A DNA stretch of 64,000 bases from NCBI GenBank assembly GCA_037447655.1, contig JBBHKE010001207.1:155942-219941 (forward strand), written 5' to 3'. The stretch is from Zygnema cylindricum. Its lineage: Eukaryota > Streptophyta > Zygnematophyceae > Zygnematales > Zygnemataceae. A program made the translations under genes and the position numbers. The notes below the pieces were generated by a model. The model saw only the letters and a list, made by a program, of their open reading frames with translations, was not told the origin of the DNA and did not search any database. This document shows positions 55,801 through 64,000 of the stretch, one piece after another (the stretch's first letter is position 1; the number at the start of each line of letters is the position of its first letter).

Positions 55801-58800
55801 TCGAGAAATTTGTATTTTAGGAATGATTGCATTTGGTAGTAAATCTCGAAAATAGCTGTCTGGAAATAAAAAAAACTGTTTTTCCTTTTCCTGCATGTAA
55901 GTCCTCGAGCTGTGACTTTATTCACTGCCTTTATTGTTAGTGTTTGCTTTCTACCTTTTATCTTGAAAAACTGGAAAACTGATCCGGTCCTTCTGCCATT
56001 TTAATCATTCGCATGCTTTTTGTTTTTTTAATTTTAAAAAAACTGAGAAACTAATCCATATTTTAAAGAGCTCTATGATTTAGCCAGTGTTTTTCCTCAT
56101 TTTTCATTTGCATGTTTTATAATTTTTTTGTTTTAAATATTGAGAACCTATCCATATATTTAAAGAGCTCTGCGATTTTTGCAGGCGAAGTTTATCGAGA
56201 TCGTTGCAAACCTCCGGTTTTTGAAAAAGCTGGTCAATGTTTTGAGGAAGAAAATTTATTTCAAGAATCTGCCTTGTGTTATAGTGAAGCGAAACTTTTC
56301 GAGGAAGCTTTATCGGTATGTTATAAGGGGAGACGTCTCGATAGTGGTCTCGATTTGGTTTTACAGTGGGAAAAAGACCTCGAATTTGAGGAAAAAGAAA
56401 CCCATTGTCAGGAAACAAACCACGGTTTGAAAATTAATCCAGAAAAAGGTTTAACAAAAGGAGAAAGAAAGAACAAGTTACAAACTCTTAAAGCTGAATA
56501 CTTTCTTAAGTGCGCCAATTATCACTATCGAAAAAAAGATGTGAAGTCGATGGTGAAGTTTGTGAAGAACTTTCCCTCGGTGGAGAAACAGCGAGTATAC
56601 CTTCTTCGTCGCGACTTTTTTGAAGAGTTGGTAAGCTTGGAGAAAGATTTAGGGAATTTTGAAAGAGCAGCGGATATGTTGAAGAAGAAGGGTGATTTAC
56701 TCGAGGCTGGAGAAATGTACTTACAGGCGAAAAAATTTAAGGAAGCCATGGAAACGATGTCGATTTATGCTAGATCGAAATTATTTTGGTCAAATGATGC
56801 TTGGGGATGGCCTATCCAGTGGGAAGGAATTGAGGCTCTGGACAAGGTGAAGGAAATTGTGGAAACAGCGAAGAGAGAGGGTGTTGAGCTTCCTCGTCTT
56901 CTTTCAACAGAATATTTTGTCCTTTCTGAATTAGTAAGTTGTGTTGAGGATTTAGAGGTCATCGAAAAGCTTCGGGACAGCGCGAATGAAGGGGAACCAT
57001 GGCTTCAGTTGTTAGTGGCGAGACAGGCTTTGGATTTGGGAATAAAAAAGTGGCGAGAAAATGGTAAATTGGGACAAGATAATAATAAAAATGTTCCAAA
57101 ACAAAGCAGCAATCGATTACCCAATAGGGGCACCAACATCGGTAATGAGTCGATGTCAAGTCAAACAGATCCCCTTGTAAATATTTCGATGAATGAGATA
57201 TCGGTAGAGAAACTGATGGAACTCTGGGATTCCTGGAGCAACAATGTTGTGATCTTTCTGCGGTCCCTTCAAAAAATTTATAAAAGTAGAGACACGCCAC
57301 AAGATCAGGAATTGTTTGAGCGATATTTTAATTTTTTTGGTTGTATTCCACAGGAGGATCCAGAGAAATGCATCATATACAGTTTGGATGCCAAATGGGT
57401 TTTGGATTCTCGTTTAGAACCTCTACCTCGACAAGGTCGACAGGGAGAGCTGGAGAAAAAGATGATAGCCTTCCATATGGGGAAATTTTTCGCAACATGG
57501 TTGGCATTATCGGGAAAGGAATGTATCGACGTTTTCGTTCCCACGGTAAACTCGATGTGTGAAATTTTGGATTCAAGAATTTTTTTTCGGATCGGACAGG
57601 GAGACACTTTTAATAGAGGACAAACTGTTCTCGCAATTCTAAAAATATGTCATCAAATCGAAGAAAATGTTTCCTCAAAAGGTGTTACAGGTGGTGGTTC
57701 TTCTGCGATTTTTGCCGACTATCAGTCGAGGAAATGGGTTGAAGAGGTAGAGAAGGAATACGAGAAGAAATTGATCGAGCTCGTTATTCCTTCTACTGCA
57801 AATATGGAAAATTTACAGGAAGTCCTTCGTATGAGAGAGGAACAGGGTGTCTCAGAAATCCTCGAAAGGTTGGTGGAAAAAAAGATTGGAAATGTGACTG
57901 ACCTGCTCACATTTGAAGAGATGGGAGAAATTTCCTTGTTGCTTCCTTTTTTAAGCAAATCACGGTTGACCAAAGAAGTTTCTGAGATCGACAAAAAATT
58001 GCCACAATTGATAACAGAGGCACGGAGACGACTATTGAATGCTTCATTGTGGGAGTTTTCTGTGAGGAATGTGGAAACTGAAACTAAAACTCCTCAAAGT
58101 TGTCCAATAGCTTCATCAGTGGGATTAAATTGTCATGCTCTGAAGACAATATACTACGATGTAAGAATCTCTCTACTCCAGTCTTAGTACATCACCCTTC
58201 ACCGTGGATGTTTTTCTTAATATGTCATTTTGCGTTTTTTATCTTTTTTCAAGCTTGTTGAAGCGTACATAGATTTGTTTTTTGACTTTTTTCCCAAATT
58301 AAGTCTCCTAGGAGCTCATTCGAAATGGCAATTCGGAACATCCATAAGCTGTGTTTTATTATCCAAAAGCTATCTATGTTGTCATTCCAGTTTCCATTTT
58401 TTTTTGTTGACGTCCCGGTTTCATTTTTTTAACTTTTTTGGTGGGAACTGATTGAACAGATTGATTTCCGCACAGTTCGCGGATATACATCTCCTTTTAC
58501 TTTCACCGCCCTCCTTGAGAAGACCACAATTAACTGTCTCTCATGTGTATCTTTGCTACAAACTCTTATACTTCCTCTTAATCTGGCCTTAGACACTATG
58601 GCCCATCCAAATCAAGAAGCATTATTAACAAGTTTGCTTAGAAATGGATGCCCAAATGCTTACATTTATCAGTTTCAACAATTCCTGTTTAAAATCGCAG
58701 AAATGATTTCTACAATTATCTTAGACCCAGATGGTCTCGATGCGTGGTTCGTGAGGTCCAAATTGGATAAATCGAAACTCAAACCACGAGTTTTTCTCCG

Positions 58801-61800
58801 TCTAATCATCTTGTTGATCACCATTAACATTAATACTTCAGCAAATTACATCAGACAGACGCAGGAACTAACAATAAATTGCCTCAAAAGTCTTTTTTAT
58901 GGCATAAAACCTCTGGTTCCGGGATTTTTGCCCGCGCAGTTTATTGATCCGATTTGGAAATTAGTTTCGAGTAACTATCTTCCAAGCCCGGCTGATCTTG
59001 GGGTAGCTTTTAAATTTTCATTGTTTGGTTTAGGAGACAAGTTAGTTGTATTGAAGAGGTTGGGAATAAGAGGAGAGTGGCTCCCATATTGGGCCAAACA
59101 GCTTTACTATGTTGTTATTGAGAAGAGAAATGAGAAGGGTGAGAGATTTTTCAGTTTAGATCGTTTGCGACAAAAGAAGGTTAGTGTTGAAGAGAAAAAA
59201 ATGTTAAAAACTGACTCAGATAAAGTTTCCAAATCGAAAGAAAATGATCATGTGGACAATCTTGACGGAAATGAAGGTGATACAAATAAACAGTTGACCG
59301 AAAAACTGAGCGAGGAGATAGAGGAGAGTGGAGAAGGAGAGATGTTGGAGAGTGGAGAAGGAGAGAGATTAAGTGAAGGAGTCGATTCCATGGATGTTGG
59401 TGGTGGAGGAAATGAGAGAGAATCTGTTGTGGGAAGAGGGGAGGAGGGAGATACGAAGGGAGCAGAAGTCAATGCGAGTAATCAACCACCAGAAGTAACA
59501 GAATCAGGGACGATTTCGGAGATGAAACCGTCACTCGTATTTAGTGTGGATGGTGTTCAAATCTCTTTAAAAGTGGTGGAAAGACTTCGAAATTTGATGA
59601 TGGAGGTAAACTTCAGGCTCCCTCTCGCCCTCCATCCCTCTCCCTCTCCCCCTCCCTCTGCCTCGCCCTCTCCCTTCAGTTGTGGGGACGTTCTAGTTTT
59701 TTTTTCTTTAAGTGAATTTTAGATGAGTAAGGGGCAAAGTATGAAGGGAATGCCATTCATTTTGTTACATAAATTCGCTTTTCCATTCTTCATCACCCAT
59801 CTTAACTTTTATTTCTGTTTTTTTTCTATGCATCAATGCTCCGGCGGTAAAAAAGTACGACCCTTCCTTTAGCTGTAAGTCTCCGTTTTACCCCTTTATT
59901 TGGTTTTGTTTTTTTAATTTTTGTTTTTCTTGGGTTCCAGGCTCGAGAAAGATTACAACAGGAGCTTTCTCCAACTGAAAGGTTTATCAGAACAGCGAAA
60001 GAAGTCCTCCGAGAATCTCACTCTTCGCCTTCTTATATTGAGACTTTCACTGAGAAGGCTTGTCCTTTACAGGTATAATAATTTCACCATTCAAGAATAA
60101 CCAAAACTTTTTGTATCTTTACCACACTATTTTAATTTTAGAGTTTTACTTTTAGAGTTTTTCTTTGGAGTTCATTAATCTGGTATGAGGACGTCATTAA
60201 AGGAGAACCATAGATATGAGTTTCTAAAACCTTCTCACATCGACGCTTCTTTTTTTCCCTTTCTGTTTTTTGTTATATTTTGTAGAAGTTAAAAGAGTGT
60301 GTTTCATAACATCATGAAATTTGAAAGTTTAGGAATTTTTTAGAGGTTTCGTTTCAATAATAACGGGCAACTAGTTCAACCTTTCTTGTTAAACTTTTTT
60401 ATTTGTTTTTGTTTCCTCCTTTTTAACACTCTTAACAGTCCGTATTTTTTTTCTCTTTAAGTTCCCATTTGTTGTTGTTTCCTTCTCTTTGAACAAAGAA
60501 ACGACAGTGATGAGAGCCTTGTTTACAACTTTGTGTTTTTCTTTTTATTTTTTTCTCCTTAAAGGAGGAAACACAAGCATTGAACGCAGAATATTGTGTT
60601 TTCCCTCCCTCTTTACCCCTTTCATTCCAGAGGTGCAGGAGAGTTTTAAAGTCTTGTTTCTAAATTGTGTTTTTCCTATTGTTTTCTCCTTTTTTTATTT
60701 TTTTCAAAGGCTGAGGCGGCCATTTTTTTGGAAAAACTCGGTCAAGCAACCACCCTTCTGAAAAACGGAGAGGGAGGATCGACAGCCATGGACGAGGAGC
60801 TTCTGGACGATGCGTTGGACTTACAAGATTTACTGAGGACAAATTTGTCAATTTTGGATCCCAGGTAATGAATCCATTCTAAGAAATCCTTTTTTGCCGG
60901 TTTTTTGTCATAATTTTGTCATATTTTTGCCATGTTTTTGCCGTATTTTTGTCATTTTTTTTGTCATGTCTGTCAAGTTTTTCTCATATTTTTGTTTTAC
61001 TTTTGACATTTTCTCTCCCCCTCGAAAGAAAGAGTGAAAGAGAGCGAGAGAGAATGAGGGAGAGAAGGAAACAAACTGCAACAGTTAAACAAAAATATGA
61101 AAAAGATTCTCTTTTTTTTTGTATTTGATGAAATAAAAAGACATTTACATTTTTGTATACCACTTGATTTAGTGTAGATCGCACCTGGTTATGGGGATTA
61201 TACCAAATTTAATGTGGATAACAATTTTGTTGACTCTTAAGCATTTTAACAAAATTGCATTTATATAATAGAGAATTGGTCTATGTTGAAATGTTTTGAT
61301 TTAAACATCCACAGTATTATTACTGAGTGACAGAGTAATAAGTTTCTAATTTCTATAGTTAACACACTATAGTTATATTGAAAACTAGTGATTGACAATG
61401 TATTTTCTTCAGTTACTAAGCTTTTCATATTTACAGTTTTTTTATTTACAGCTTTCATATTTACCACTTTATGATTGCCAACTTTATATTTGCGATTTCG
61501 TATTTACGACAAAAGTTTTTTTCCGGTCTCGAAACAGACACGAGCATCATCGGTTTTCCGATTTTGAGTGGCTGGAAACAAAAGCAATTAAAGAGGTCCA
61601 AAATTTGCTCCAAATGGGGAAGGAAAAAATGGAGGTTTCTTTTGAGAATTTAATAAAAGCTTCTTTAAAATCGACCAATCGAGTGGAAAAAACGAAAGGA
61701 ACGGAAAAAAGTAAATCGAGTGAAAAAGGGAAACTTTCGATTCCGGAAGCTTCTATGGATCAGAAAAAAAAGTCCGGAAAACAAAAGAAAAAAAAAGGAA

Positions 61801-61805
61801 AATAG
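36519..61805 (+). CDS. Helicase gene 2: giant DEAD-like/SEN1/UvrD-TRANK1 helicase with TPR-like region
   Basis: 24 exons: 36519-36787, 37370-37727, 38451-39074, 39963-40247, 40973-41188, 41462-41527, 42191-43741, 44054-44378, 44575-44824, 46145-46388, 49105-49338, 49977-50187, 50472-50690, 51078-51285, 51477-52869, 53329-53433, 53743-53879, 54374-54593, 55433-55670, 56185-58160, 58460-59605, 59941-60072, 60710-60864, 61538-61805. They sum to 10830 nt in one frame, 3609 residues. Introns are GT-AG except intron 4, which starts with GC. Module order: acidic N-terminus, an unrecognised module, plant SEN1-like N-domain, degenerate DEAD-box RecA1, SEN1/UPF1 SF1 core, UvrD-like SF1 core, TPR-like helices, acidic linker, Lys-rich tail. 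Plant TRANK1-like proteins share this order except for the DEAD-box insert (from memory of the family). Probable role: RNA or DNA:RNA helicase in the nucleus (inferred). The first ATG is uncertain; an in-frame ATG also lies at 36495. Confidence 0.85.
37728..38450. other. Gene 2 intron 2 with GA tract, exon-like frame and CT array
   Basis: A GA-rich tract (37869-37935) and a CT array (38221-38449) stand on the same strand. Between them, after CTTCAG near 38032, is an open stretch [18 protein letters not shown], up to a stop near 38191. In the frame set by exon 2 it would meet a stop after four codons, so I left it out of the model. Confidence 0.5.
38221..38449. repeat. CCCTCT/CCCCCT array forming the polypyrimidine tract of intron 2
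   Basis: About 229 bp of C and T running directly into CCCTCAG|GTGAAG of exon 3. Confidence 0.95.
39076..39155. repeat. GAGGGA array directly after the exon 3 donor
   Basis: The donor GTGAGG merges into (GAGGGA)n and GGGGA units. A second purine tract stands at 39361-39505 in the same intron. Confidence 0.9.
39755..39905. repeat. ACT/ATT trinucleotide array in intron 3
   Basis: Degenerate (TAC/TAT)n ending in about 17 ACT units, which give a Val run on the minus strand. Confidence 0.9.
40248..40249 (+). other. GC splice donor of intron 4
   Basis: ATTAAG|GCAAGC. The paralogous intron in gene 1 has AAAAG|GTACGG. Using the GC donor keeps exons 4 and 5 in phase. Confidence 0.65.
41912..42175. 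repeat. About 60-bp minisatellite in intron 6
   Basis: About five degenerate units containing TTGCTTCACACGGTATATTT, ending just before the exon 7 acceptor. Confidence 0.75.
45161..45422. mobile_element. CACCGC-family MITE in intron 9 of helicase gene 2
   Basis: Left end TATACCGTGAATCGCTGTTA, right end ...CTAATAGTGATTCGTGGTGTA. About 262 bp, non-coding. Confidence 0.7.
45836..46165. repeat. Tandemly duplicated acceptor region of exon 10
   Basis: Two upstream copies of the exon 10 start are visible: CAGATTGGATGTTGTGAG near 45839 and CCGGTTGAATGTTGTTATAA near 45979. The genuine CAGATTGAATGTTGCTATAA follows at 46142. The intervening sequences also align (TGGACAYA, GGAACGACGGGTTTATTTGC against GGAAATACGGTTAAATTTGC). 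Unit length is about 140-165 bp. Confidence 0.7.
46822..48948. repeat. 2.1-kb pyrimidine array in intron 10 of helicase gene 2
   Basis: Nearly only C and T on the plus strand, with scattered G in the first third (CCCTCCCG units). Tetramer CCCT units dominate to about 47650, then CCCTCT and CCCCCTCT. Frames of 300-800 codons on both strands are composition artefacts. Confidence 0.95.
50190..50318. repeat. GAGGGA array directly after the exon 12 donor
   Basis: ATAG|GTGAGAG passes straight into about 120 bp of GAGAGG/GCGAGG units on the plus strand. Confidence 0.9.
54011..54420. repeat. Tandemly duplicated acceptor and exon 18 start
   Basis: Units of about 130-140 bp with starts of the conserved YYCYCACTCGGG block at 54011, 54151, 54281 and 54415. 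The second and third units contain ATTGCA followed by a degenerate exon 18 start (CATAATTTTCTTTATAGTGAGCT and its sibling). The last unit is the functional one (TTGCAG|GCATAATC). Confidence 0.85.
54602..54810. repeat. 27-bp minisatellite in intron 18
   Basis: About seven copies of a unit containing TTTTGACCGAGTATTTCTCA. Confidence 0.9.
55085..55480. repeat. Intron 18 end: repeats and an upstream echo of the exon 19 start
   Basis: TGTAGATATTTAATGTTCAA at 55151-55170, then ACTCAGATGAGTTTTA, corresponds to the exon 19 start GCAGATGTTTAATGTTCAA and CTCAGATGAGTTTTG at 55430-55475. Between them a roughly 33-bp unit (CATATAACTAACTCTTTATA) repeats about four times. Confidence 0.75.
55433..61805 (+). 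other. Gene 2 exons 19-24: TPR-like region, linker and Lys-rich tail
   Basis: Exons 19-20 encode helical pairs of TPR type ([77 protein letters not shown]). Exon 21 has helical sequence then an acidic Ser/Gly-rich linker ([18 protein letters not shown]). Exon 24 ends in a run of Lys/Gln/Gly ([13 protein letters not shown]), suited to a nuclear signal or nucleic-acid contact. A poly-A signal follows at 61916. Confidence 0.75.
60896..61010. repeat. TTTTTGYCATG minisatellite in intron 23
   Basis: About nine degenerate units of TTTTTGTCATA/TTTTTGCCATG. Confidence 0.8.
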
Positions 61806-61915
61806 AGAGTACATTTTGAGGAAAGAAAGGAAAAGGAAAATAGCGAGTAGGTTTGTAGCAAAGAAAAAAATGGAAAATAGAAAGATTTGTGGTAAAATGT
61901 TTAAGTCTTTGTTTG

Positions 61916-61921
61916 AATAAA
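61916..61921 (+). terminator. Poly-A signal of helicase gene 2
   Basis: AATAAA 111 bp after the stop codon. Confidence 0.5.
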
Positions 61922-62059
61922 GCTGACTGAGGGTTGTTTAGGTCTAAGGTAAAAATTTGGTCTACTCTTTTTTTTTTCCTTGCCCGAATCAAATTGTGGA
62001 TTCTTGAGCTAAAATGTTCCGAACAACATTTGTGTGTTAGGTTTAAACTTTTCCCGACT

Positions 62060-62400
62060 TCGTAGATATTTTGTAAGCCTTGTAAATTTTGTAAATTGTA
62101 GATTTTGTACATTCATTTTGTAATTTTTGGAGTTTTGTGCATTTTGTATTTTTTGTACGTTTTGTGTATTTTGTAACATGTTGTAATTTTTTGATATTTT
62201 TATACATTTTGTAATTTATGCTAATTTTGTTTATTTCTGTAATTTTCGCAGCTTTTGAAAATTTTGTAATTTTCAGAAATTTTACGAATTTTGTAATTTG
62301 CATAATTTTTGTAAACATTGTATGTTTTCTAATTTATGCAAATTTTGTTTATTTTTGTAATTTTTGTAAATTTTGTACATTTGTCTTTTTTATAACAATC
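62060..62400. repeat. TTTTGTAATTT array in the convergent intergenic region
   Basis: More than 20 degenerate units of 9-14 bp with TTTTGTAA cores on the plus strand. Confidence 0.85.
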
Positions 62401-62700
62401 CACTACAATATGCCATACGACATTAATACAATACGTACAAAACGATACAATACAATACAATGCCATACAATACATTATATTCATGTCAAATACAAAATAC
62501 GACAAAACCAATAGCACACAACAAGACAAAACAAAAAACCACAAAAAACAAAAAACAACGAAACCCAAAAAAAGCATACAAAACTTGGCAAAAACAAATA
62601 GAAAAATACGATAAAACAATAAAACAAATAAGACAAAACAAAACAACAAATACGACAAAACGAAACAACAAATACGAAAAAAAAAACTCGACAAAAAAAC
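62400..62700. repeat. ACAAAAC-rich array, opposite strand bias
   Basis: A/C-rich plus strand (ACAAAACAACAAATACGAC units near 62640-62690), so the T-rich array to the left is mirrored by an A-rich one here. Confidence 0.75.
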
Positions 62701-62734
62701 GACACAAATTCATCCATCCATTGCAACTTCCGAG

Positions 62735-63442
62735 TCAGATTTGCATCACGGTCGGTGACAATCTTAATAAAGGTTCGAGAGTCTCGGGAGAAAATTTTCT
62801 CGCAAACAAATAACAAGGAGAAAGTCGACCGTTCACTTCACATGCAATCGGTTCCGATCGTCGATCCATAAAAGGCCAAAATATTGTACGACTTCTAATA
62901 CTATTTATCAATTCCTCGGTTATCTCATCGGCCCTGTACATCGGTGGGTGAAAGGTTTTAAAATTGGTACGAGCCCAGTCAACAAAAGTCAACGTTCGAT
63001 TCGCCAAAAATTGTCCTTTTTTCACATTAAGTAGTGTTGGTATGTACCGCTCGTCTACAAATCCTCGTTTCCTTTTTTTCGGTCCCTCGCAAAACCGACA
63101 ACCGAAATATTGTTTAAATTTCGGGAAAAAGTATTTATCCGAGAGAATGGTGAGAACTAAATCCCTATTAAGTTCTTTCCACTCGTCTCCTTTTCTCCAC
63201 AACTCTTTGGGAACCTCGGGAAGAAGATCCGGAGACCAAGTCTTAAAAGAGTAGGGGCATAATGTATTCGTGACGAAATTGTACGGAGATTGTGTGACAT
63301 ACGAATAAATGTACGTAAAATTGAAAAGAGGTATACATGTTTCCGAAAAAAGAATCATATATTTGTTATTTGGGTCGAGGAGAGCTTGAGCCATGAGTCG
63401 AAGTTCCGCTTGAAGAAGACCGAGGGAGCCCCATTTTGTCTC
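62735..63442 (-). CDS. GT14-family (Core-2/I-branching, DUF266-type) glycosyltransferase, last exon
   Basis: The exon starts at an acceptor (TTTCAG|GAGACAAAATGG) and runs 236 codons to the stop at 62735. Family signatures in order: ETKWGSLGLLQAELRLMAQA, LLDPNNKYMILFSETCIPLF, NFTYIYSYV, ELNRDLVLTILSDKYFFPKF, CRFCEG, FVDERYIPTLL and LTFVDWARTNF. Plant GT14 enzymes are Golgi type II membrane proteins that transfer sugars to glycans. The N-terminal membrane anchor and the first part of the catalytic domain must lie in exons beyond 63450 or outside the window. The exact donor and acceptor sugars cannot be told. Confidence 0.9.
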   Translation of the reverse strand, partial: ETKWGSLGLLQAELRLMAQALLDPNNKYMILFSETCIPLFNFTYIYSYVTQSPYNFVTNTLCPYSFKTWSPDLLPEVPKELWRKGDEWKELNRDLVLTILSDKYFFPKFKQYFGCRFCEGPKKRKRGFVDERYIPTLLNVKKGQFLANRTLTFVDWARTNFKTFHPPMYRADEITEELINSIRSRTIFWPFMDRRSEPIACEVNGRLSPCYLFARKFSPETLEPLLRLSPTVMQI

Positions 63443-63464
63443 CTGAAATTGTTACATTAAACAG

Positions 63465-63730
63465 TAAATTAAGACTAAAAAGTGATTAAATTAAAAAAGT
63501 GATTAGATTCAAAAAGTGATTAGATTCAAAAAGTGAATAAATTCAAAAAGTGATTACATTCAAAAACAGATTAAATTCAAAAAGTTAATAAATTCAAAAA
63601 GTGATTAAATTCAAAAAGATGGTTAAATTCAAAAAGTGATTAAATTCAAAAAATTGATTAGCTTCAAAAAATTGATTAGATTCAAAAAATGATTAAATTC
63701 AAAAACTGATTAAATTCAAAAACTGATTGG
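63465..63730. repeat. 17-bp minisatellite in the GT14 intron
   Basis: About fifteen copies of a unit close to ATTCAAAAAGTGATTAA with small variants, starting about 20 bp beyond the exon. Confidence 0.9.
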
Positions 63731-64000
63731 ATTAAAAGAATGATGAAATGAAAGGAAACGATTAGGTTAAAAAGCTGATTAAATTAGGCAAATAATAGAA
63801 GTGAAAGAATAATAATGATACAGTAAATCGTTAAATGGTTCATAGATAATGTAAACCCAGTTGCTAAAAAAAGGAAGAAAACAAAGAAAAATTTGTATAT
63901 TGCTATGGTTTCTTTTACAAGTTTTTTTATCGTTTCATGTCCTAAAATTGGGTAACAATTCGTTATTTAAGAGAGTCAAAGACTAAATCAAAAGAATCTG
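63731..64000. other. GT14 intron to window edge
   Basis: No further exon was recognised in these 270 bp. Confidence 0.4.

Noticed and set aside
63465-63730. CRISPR-like array of short repeats
   Set aside because: 17-bp units are contiguous without unique spacers and lie in a eukaryotic intron.

Overview
The window is nuclear DNA of a eukaryote. Genes have many GT-AG introns with T-rich 3' ends, coding density is low, and intergenic DNA is AT-rich and crowded with transposons and microsatellites. The protein families point to the green-plant lineage: a plant-type SEN1-like plus UvrD/TRANK1-like giant helicase, a GT14 (Core-2/I-branching, DUF266-type) glycosyltransferase, and Copia elements primed by initiator tRNA-Met. 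I cannot name the species.

Layout. 1-2.2 kb: AT-rich DNA with a 114-bp tandem repeat and a Copia gag-pre-integrase relic. 2.2-7.2 kb: a tandem segmental duplication (copy A about 2216-4300, copy B about 5284-7160) carrying two small putative secreted-protein genes on the minus strand. Copy A is interrupted by a miniature LTR element (TRIM). In copy B the Thr-Pro gene is wrecked by expansion of a GTGGGA hexamer. 8.3-14.3 kb: a TE graveyard of TA-flanked MITEs with CACCGC termini and a Harbinger-like element with a central palindrome. 15.3-19 kb: a giant CCCTCT array running into a two-exon gene for a 201-residue putative membrane protein.

19.8-27.5 kb (minus strand): helicase gene 1, nine exons, 1197 codons. 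28.9-34.7 kb: nested transposons and a solo LTR. 36.5-61.8 kb (plus strand): helicase gene 2. I reconstructed 24 exons whose phases all agree, giving 3609 residues. 62.7 kb to the right edge: the 3' part of a GT14 gene on the minus strand, convergent with helicase gene 2.

The two helicase genes are divergently arranged paralogues. Both join a plant SEN1-like N-terminal module, a degenerate DEAD-box RecA1 domain closely resembling Dbp5/DDX19, and an apparently intact SEN1/UPF1-type SF1 helicase. Gene 2 adds a UvrD-like (TRANK1-type) helicase, a TPR-like helical region and a Lys-rich tail; gene 1 stops right after the SEN1 module. The embedded Dbp5-like half-domain is the most unusual protein feature.

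The most unusual DNA feature is the TRIM family. Its LTRs contain a tRNA-like sequence with canonical Pol III A and B boxes; the solo LTR copy folds as a 73-nt cloverleaf with one mismatch. This is analogous to, but distinct from, Cassandra TRIMs, which carry 5S rRNA. A third recurring oddity is that the acceptor regions of several introns of helicase gene 2 are tandemly duplicated, leaving degenerate copies of the exon start upstream, and purine/pyrimidine microsatellites abut its splice sites.
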